A stretch of 64,000 nt of DNA, taken from the NCBI GenBank assembly GCA_948567375.1, contig OX419757.1:70873836-70937835 (forward strand), given 5' to 3'. Source of the stretch: Lunularia cruciata. Taxonomy: Eukaryota > Streptophyta > Marchantiopsida > Lunulariales > Lunulariaceae. The notes beneath the pieces are model-generated. The model had not been told where the DNA came from and did not search any database. It saw only the letters and a list, made by a program, of their open reading frames with translations. Every line of letters begins with the position of its first letter. Positions within the stretch are counted from its first letter, which is position 1. Made by a program: the position numbers and the translations under genes. Shown in pieces: positions 59,400 to 64,000 of this stretch.

Positions 59400-59780
59400 A
59401 AGGCTTGACCTATGCAAGTTTGCTTCACTTGCAAGGTACGATATCTAATCAGGGTTGTAGGATTTTGGAAGATTTTGGAAGTTTAGAGAATTGCATGTCT
59501 ATGCAAGTAGCAAAGGAATTGAGTATTTCTATCAAACCAGTAATTAGAAGTAGATTGATGATGGCGGATGGTATAATGGGTTCTGGATTCCATACCTCGC
59601 ATCTTGTTACCTTCAAGATTGGAAAAGAGTATTTAGAGTCTATGAACTTGTAGTGGCACCTCTATACTATGATATCATCCTAGATCTACCTTTGCTTGAA
59701 CGTCATAAGGTTCAATTTAATTGGAACCAATGACAAATTCAAGTACAACACCAAGGTAGGAATTTCCAATGAGATTGTTT
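59400..59780 (+). pseudogene. G2A aspartic protease relic
   Basis: MSMQVAKELSISIKPV and TFKIGKEYLES are retropepsin-like. The catalytic triad position reads EDFGS, where VDSGS is expected, so the Ser is Phe. A stop follows at about 59651. Confidence 0.7.
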
Positions 59781-59811
59781 GGCACCTTTGAGTAAGAATA
59801 GTTAGTTCTAA

Positions 59812-59991
59812 GATGGGAAGTTTGTCAAGAAGGTAACCATAGAGCAAGTCTTGAAGGGAGATGAGTCCCAAGATGGGAAGTTTGCCAAGAAGGCAACCAC
59901 GGAACAAGCTTTGAAGAGAGATGAGTCCTTAGATGGGAAGTTTGTGAGTGTGGCAACCATAGAGTAAGCTTTGGATGAAGATAAGTTTGTA
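59812..59991 (+). repeat. Three 60-bp (20-residue) tandem repeats, G2A
   Basis: Units start at 59812, 59872 and 59932, each opening DGKF and reading on as (V/A)KK(V/A)T-E-LK-DES. The period is exactly 60 bases, so the frame is kept. It lies between protease and reverse transcriptase. The same array is in G2B. Confidence 0.85.
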
Positions 59992-60059
59992 TTTGCGGTG
60001 TGGATCAAGCCAATTGCACAAGGAAAATCTGAGGAGGGCCAAGAGCCTCATCAAGCAAT

Positions 60060-61080
60060 GGTTGATTAGATAATTCACAAGTTTGCGGACTTGTTTTCAG
60101 ATGATCTGCCAAAGGGATTACCCTTTGATCGTGATATGCTATTCAAGATCTAATTATTGCCAAGGTGTACTCCAATGAGTAGACCAATCTATCGGCTCCC
60201 ACCAAAGGAGTTAGAGGAGTTGCAAATAACACTTACGGAGTTGTTGGAGAAGGACTTCATACAACATAGTACCTCTCCTTGGGAAGTACCGGTACTATTT
60301 GTTCCAAAGAAGGATGGAGGACGTTGTTTCTATATTGATTACCATGGGCTCAATAAGCAAATAGTGAAGAATGCATATCCCTTGCCTCGAATCGATGACT
60401 TGCTTGATCAAATAAGTGGAGCATGATACTTTTAGAAGTTGGATCTTTGCAATGACTATTGGTAAATCTCTATCGATAGGAGGATGTGCAAAAGACTGCC
60501 TTTCCCACAAGGTATAGGCATTTCGAGTGGAGAGTTCTATCTTTTGGGCTCATTAATACTCCAACAATCTTCATAGATCAGATGCATTGGGTGTTGGATG
60601 GACTATTGGATTGGTACGTGATGGTGTTCTTGGATGATATCTTAATCTATAGCAAGACAAAGGCAGAACACGTGAATCATATACAAGAAGTCTAAGATGA
60701 TTATGACAATGAAAATTTTATTGCAAGAAATCAAAGTGTGCCTTTTGGCAAAAGGAGGTCACCTTCTTGGGTCACAAGATTTCATTGGAAGGATCAACAT
60801 GGAAGAGGAGAAAATCAAGGCCATTGCTAATTGGCCAACTCCAAAGGATGCTACAAAAGTACGGGCATTTAATGGATTGGCCAGTTTTTACTGACGGTTC
60901 ATCCATTATTATGCTCATGTGGCTGCACCATTGACTGACCTCTTGGGGAAGAACTTGAGCTTCCAATGGACCACCAAACATGAAGAAGCATTCCAAAAGT
61001 TGAAACATATGGTGTCTTCAAGAACCATCTTTTAACCATATGATCCTCAACTATCTTGTGTGTTGATTTTGATGCTTCTA
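60060..61080 (+). pseudogene. G2A reverse transcriptase and start of RNase H
   Basis: Segments: [56 protein letters not shown], a small insertion near 60480 that shifts the frame, FPTRYRHFEWRVLSFGL, VFLDDILIYSK (catalytic FLDD, 60634 region), HLLGSQDF, KVRAFNGLASFY and the start of RNase H (VDFDAS-like in another frame), cut at 61080. At least five stops. Confidence 0.85.
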
Positions 61081-61490
61081 TGTAACAATATGGAGTTTAG
61101 CGGCATAGTTAGTAAGGCTAACAAAGTAGAGAATAAGCCAAATTAGCCTAAAATATTCTACAAGCTTCTTAGGAAGCTTCCCAACTAGTTAACTTGTGCT
61201 CCAAGTAGGTAGCTTCTAGAAGCTTCTAGAAGCTTCTAACTAGCTTAACTTGTATGCCAAGTAGGCAGCTTCTAGAAGGAAGCTTCTTGAGAAGCTTCCT
61301 AGTTAACTTGGTTTGCACTCTAACAAAGTGGCTCGGGGAAGCTTCTTGAGACGCTTCTCAAGGGCTTTGTATGCTACCTATAAATACCAAAGCCAAAGCT
61401 CATGTTAGGCATTTGGAGCTTTCTCTCATTCAAGTGTCCCAATGTGAGTTTCCATTCTCCTATTTCTCTCCTCGGTCTTGGTCTTTTACA
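61081..61490 (+). repeat. 5' LTR of G2B
   Basis: 410 bp, TGTAACAATATGG to TTTTACA. Followed by primer site and gag, so it acts as a 5' LTR of G2B, not as the 3' LTR of G2A. Confidence 0.8.
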
Positions 61491-61759
61491 TTGATATCAG
61501 AGAAAGAATAGGATGGATGGAATTTATGGACCACTAAATCCATTTCCACCAAACCATTGGGATTTTCATGTCCAAATATTACCCAAACATTGTTTCACAC
61601 AATTCATCACCTCACGCTTTGGGCAAGATTTTCTGCATATGATCACCATGTTTGAGGAACCCTTGATACTTTTGGTTGTAACTTATGGAGAATGGTGGAC
61701 GTGTTGCATCTATGTGCTAATCAATTAGATAAATTGGGAGTAAGGGGATAGAGTAGTAG

Positions 61760-62660
61760 CTATGGTGGCAATACCAGACATTATCCTTGTGATGTAGCAA
61801 CAAATTGAGCACCTTACTTGACTGGTGGATGAACAAGATCAGCAACGACAAGAACATATAAAGAGAACGCCAATTCGAGATAGAGAAGATTGCATTTGAT
61901 TTCCAAAACCCAAGGTGTTTGAAGGCAAGAATCTTTTGGGCACAATGGAGAACTTTTTGTTTGATTGCAAATGTTACTTTGAAGCCACCAATCTTCAAGA
62001 TGAACGCAAATAGATTCACTTGGTCTCTAGTCAATTAGATGGTATGGCAAAACTTTGGTGGCAATTCCGAGTGGAGCAAGCAGAATGATAGATTGTTGCA
62101 CCAATTTTGACATGGGCAGAATTCAAGGATGCAATATTGGGTTGGTTTCAAACTATAAAAACCACCCAAGCCGCACAAGATAAATTGGCGGAGTTGAAGC
62201 AAGTTGGCTCAATAAGGAGCTACATCACACAATTTTAGAACATCATCATGCAGATTCTAAATATACAAGAAGGTGAAGTTCTAGATCAATTTGTGCGGGG
62301 ATTGAAGTCACAAACCAAATTGGAGGTGACCATGTGGGAACCACAAACATAGAAGAAGCCATGCAATTGGTTAAGCGCTTTGATTCCTTGGTGGCAAAAA
62401 GTTGGTCTTGACTTTGACCTACACAAGGCCTACCAATACACTATGCACGGATAGAAGAACCGACACCAATGGAGATTGATGCTATCCAACAAAGACCACT
62501 TAGTACAATGGATAGAGAAAGATTGTGATAAAATGGAGGTTGTTTTCTTTGTCGCCAAGTTGGACATTGCATTGCTGAATGCCCACTTAGGAATAGGCAA
62601 CCTAGACAAGTTGCCCAAATAGAGTTTGTGGAATAGAATGATCAAGGAAACAAGGAATCC
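61760..62660 (+). pseudogene. G2B gag with intact zinc knuckle
   Basis: Starts near MVAIPDIILVM (about 61762) and aligns with G2A gag through GNLLGTMENFLFD-like and DQFVRGLKSQTKLEV segments, with many stops and at least one indel. The knuckle reads CFLCRQVGHCIAEC, a complete CCHC. Confidence 0.8.
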
Positions 62661-62759
62661 CAATAGGAGATTTCAAGCCGCCTATTAGGAGCTTGATTAG
62701 TTCCAATGGGATTGAAGGATTGACCTATGCAAGTTTGCTTCACTTGCAAGGTACAATAT

Positions 62760-63085
62760 CTAATCGGGGTTGTAGGATTTTGGTTGATTATGGAAGTTGA
62801 AAGAATTGCATGTCTATGCACGTAGTAAAGGAATTGGGCATTCCTATCAAGCCAGTGATTGGAAGTAGTTTGATGATGGTGGATGGTAGAAAGGGTTCTG
62901 TATTCCGCACCTCGTATCCTGTTACCTTCAAGATTGGGAAGGAGTATTTGGAGTCTATGAGGTTTGTAGTGGCACCTCTACACTATGATATCATTTTGGG
63001 TCTACCTTGGCTTGAACATCATAAGGTTCAATTTGATTGGACCCGACGACAAATTCAAGTACAACACCAAGGTATGAATTTCTGA
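62760..63085 (+). pseudogene. G2B aspartic protease
   Basis: Open from 62810 through KELGIPIKPVIGSSLMM, TFKIGKEYLESMRFVVAP and IILGLPWLEHHKVQFDW, better preserved than in G2A. The active site reads VDYGS, with Ser replaced by Tyr, followed by a stop. Confidence 0.8.
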
Positions 63086-63136
63086 TTAGGTTGTTTGGCA
63101 CCTCTGAGTAAGACACCTAAGAATATTCAGTACCAA

Positions 63137-63316
63137 GATGGGAAGTTTGTTGAGAAGGTAGCCATAGAGTGAACCTTGAAGGGAGATGAGTCCCAAGATG
63201 GGAAGTCTGCCAAGAAGGCAACCATGGAGTAAGCTTGGAAGAGAGATAAATCCTTGGAAGGGAATTTTGTTAGTGAAGCAACCATAGAGTAAGCTTTGGA
63301 GGAAGATAAGTCTATA
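63137..63316 (+). repeat. Three 60-bp (20-residue) tandem repeats, G2B
   Basis: Units start at 63137, 63197 and 63257; DGKF, DGKS and EGNF openings. Same position and period as in G2A, so the array predates their split. Confidence 0.85.
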
Positions 63317-63399
63317 TTTGCGGTGTGGATCAAGCCGATTGCACAAGGACAATCAAAGGAGGGCCAAGGGCTTCATCAAGCAATGGTTGATCGATAGTT

Positions 63400-64000
63400 C
63401 AGGAGTTTGCGGACATATTTCTGGATGATCTACCAAAGGGATTACCTCTCAATTGAGGTATGCCCTTCAAGATCAAGTTATTGCCAAGGAGCACATTAAT
63501 GAGTAGACCAATCTATCGGCTCTCACCAAAGGAGTTGGAGGAGTTGCAAAGAACACTTATAGAGTTATTGGATAAGGACTTCATACAACATAGTACCTCT
63601 CCTTGGGGAGCACCGGTACTATTTGTTCCAAAAGAAGGGATGGAGGACTTCATTTTTGTATTGATTACCATGGGCTCAATAAGCAAACCGTGAAGAATGC
63701 ATATCCCTTGCCTTGGGATCGATGACTTGCTTGATCAACTAAGTGGAGCACACTACTTTTCCAAGTTGGATCTTCACAGTGGCTATTGGCAAATTCCTAT
63801 TGATAGAAAGGATGTGCAAAAGACTGCCTTTCACACAAGGTATTGGCATTTCAAGTGGAGAGTTCTACCTTTTGGACTCACTAATGTTCCAATGGTCTTC
63901 ATGGATCAGATGCATCAAGTGATGGATAGACTATAGGATCGGTCTGTGGTGGTGTTCTTGGATGCTATCTTAATCTATAGTAAGACAAAGATAGAACACG
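63400..64000 (+). pseudogene. G2B reverse transcriptase, cut by window end
   Basis: [37 protein letters not shown], a frameshift near 63650, [49 protein letters not shown] and VVVFLDAILIYSK. The last is the polymerase motif with the second Asp changed to Ala (63964-63966), so the enzyme would be inactive even without the stops. Confidence 0.85.

Larger units (their letters stand above)
57777..61080 (+). mobile_element. Gypsy element G2A: 5' LTR to RNase H, interrupted by G2B
   Basis: Order: LTR 57777-58174 (TGTAACAATATGG to TTACA), primer site 58176-58186, gag, zinc knuckle, protease, a 20-residue repeat block, reverse transcriptase, and the opening of RNase H, which stops at 61080 where the LTR of G2B begins. 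Stops are frequent throughout, so the copy is dead. The gag-pro-RT-RH order is that of Ty3/Gypsy elements. Confidence 0.85.
61081..64000 (+). mobile_element. Gypsy element G2B: same family, runs off the right edge
   Basis: LTR 61081-61490, a mutated primer site (TGATATCAGAG, 61492-61502), gag, knuckle, protease, 20-residue repeats and reverse transcriptase up to base 64000. Colinear with G2A. Because its LTR starts inside the RNase H codons of G2A, it most simply inserted there. Confidence 0.85.

Noticed and set aside
59812..59991. Promoter or enhancer repeats
   Set aside because: The exact 60-bp period keeps the pol frame and the peptide is conserved between copies, so coding repeats are likelier.

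Overview
The window is land-plant nuclear DNA. The evidence is a nuclear-type tRNA-Pro, a cytosolic ribosomal protein uS10/RPS20 gene, a KH/CCCH zinc-finger gene, an ESCRT-III VPS24 gene with GT-AG introns, telo-box motifs, and a nuclear fragment of a plant mitochondrial small-subunit rRNA. Only three protein genes and one tRNA are convincing in 64 kb. The rest is retrotransposons and AT-rich decayed sequence. I cannot name the species; a TE-rich seed-free plant or gymnosperm would fit.

Layout. 1-4984: 5' half of a Ty3/Gypsy-like element on the minus strand (LTR 3632-4984, primer site, gag, zinc knuckles, protease, then the start of a C5-cytosine methyltransferase domain cut by the left edge). 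4985 to about 6.75 kb: a 5'-truncated Copia pol on the plus strand with its 3' LTR start. 7.9-9.2 kb: a 5'-truncated non-LTR (LINE) copy with a 21-bp target duplication. 9.44-9.80 kb: the mitochondrial rRNA fragment. 9.98-11.85 kb: LINE 3'-end fragments around tRNA-Pro(UGG) at 11570. 13.45-13.82 kb: RPS20 (minus). 21.36-24.51 kb: KH/CCCH gene (minus, three exons). 26.0-29.6 kb: a long decayed LINE copy (minus) with a solo LTR nested in it. 30-42 kb: AT-rich wreckage with short LINE insertions, a Gypsy integrase relic, solo LTRs, a foldback repeat, tandem duplications and an interleaved double palindrome. 42.9-43.5 kb: another solo LTR. 48.12-51.27 kb: VPS24 (plus, six exons) with an apparent frameshift in exon 1. 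57.78-64.0 kb: two Gypsy copies of one family, the second apparently inserted inside the first and running off the right edge.

The host genes are unrelated housekeeping functions (translation, RNA binding, endosomal sorting) with no sign of joint regulation. The most notable content is mobile: a Gypsy polyprotein carrying a DNA methyltransferase domain whose eleven in-frame stops are all explicable by C-to-T change, and a LINE family with a restriction-like endonuclease whose terminal ~100 bases, holding a stem-loop, recur about ten times, some flanked by their own target duplications. Function calls come from reading motifs by eye; no database search was possible.
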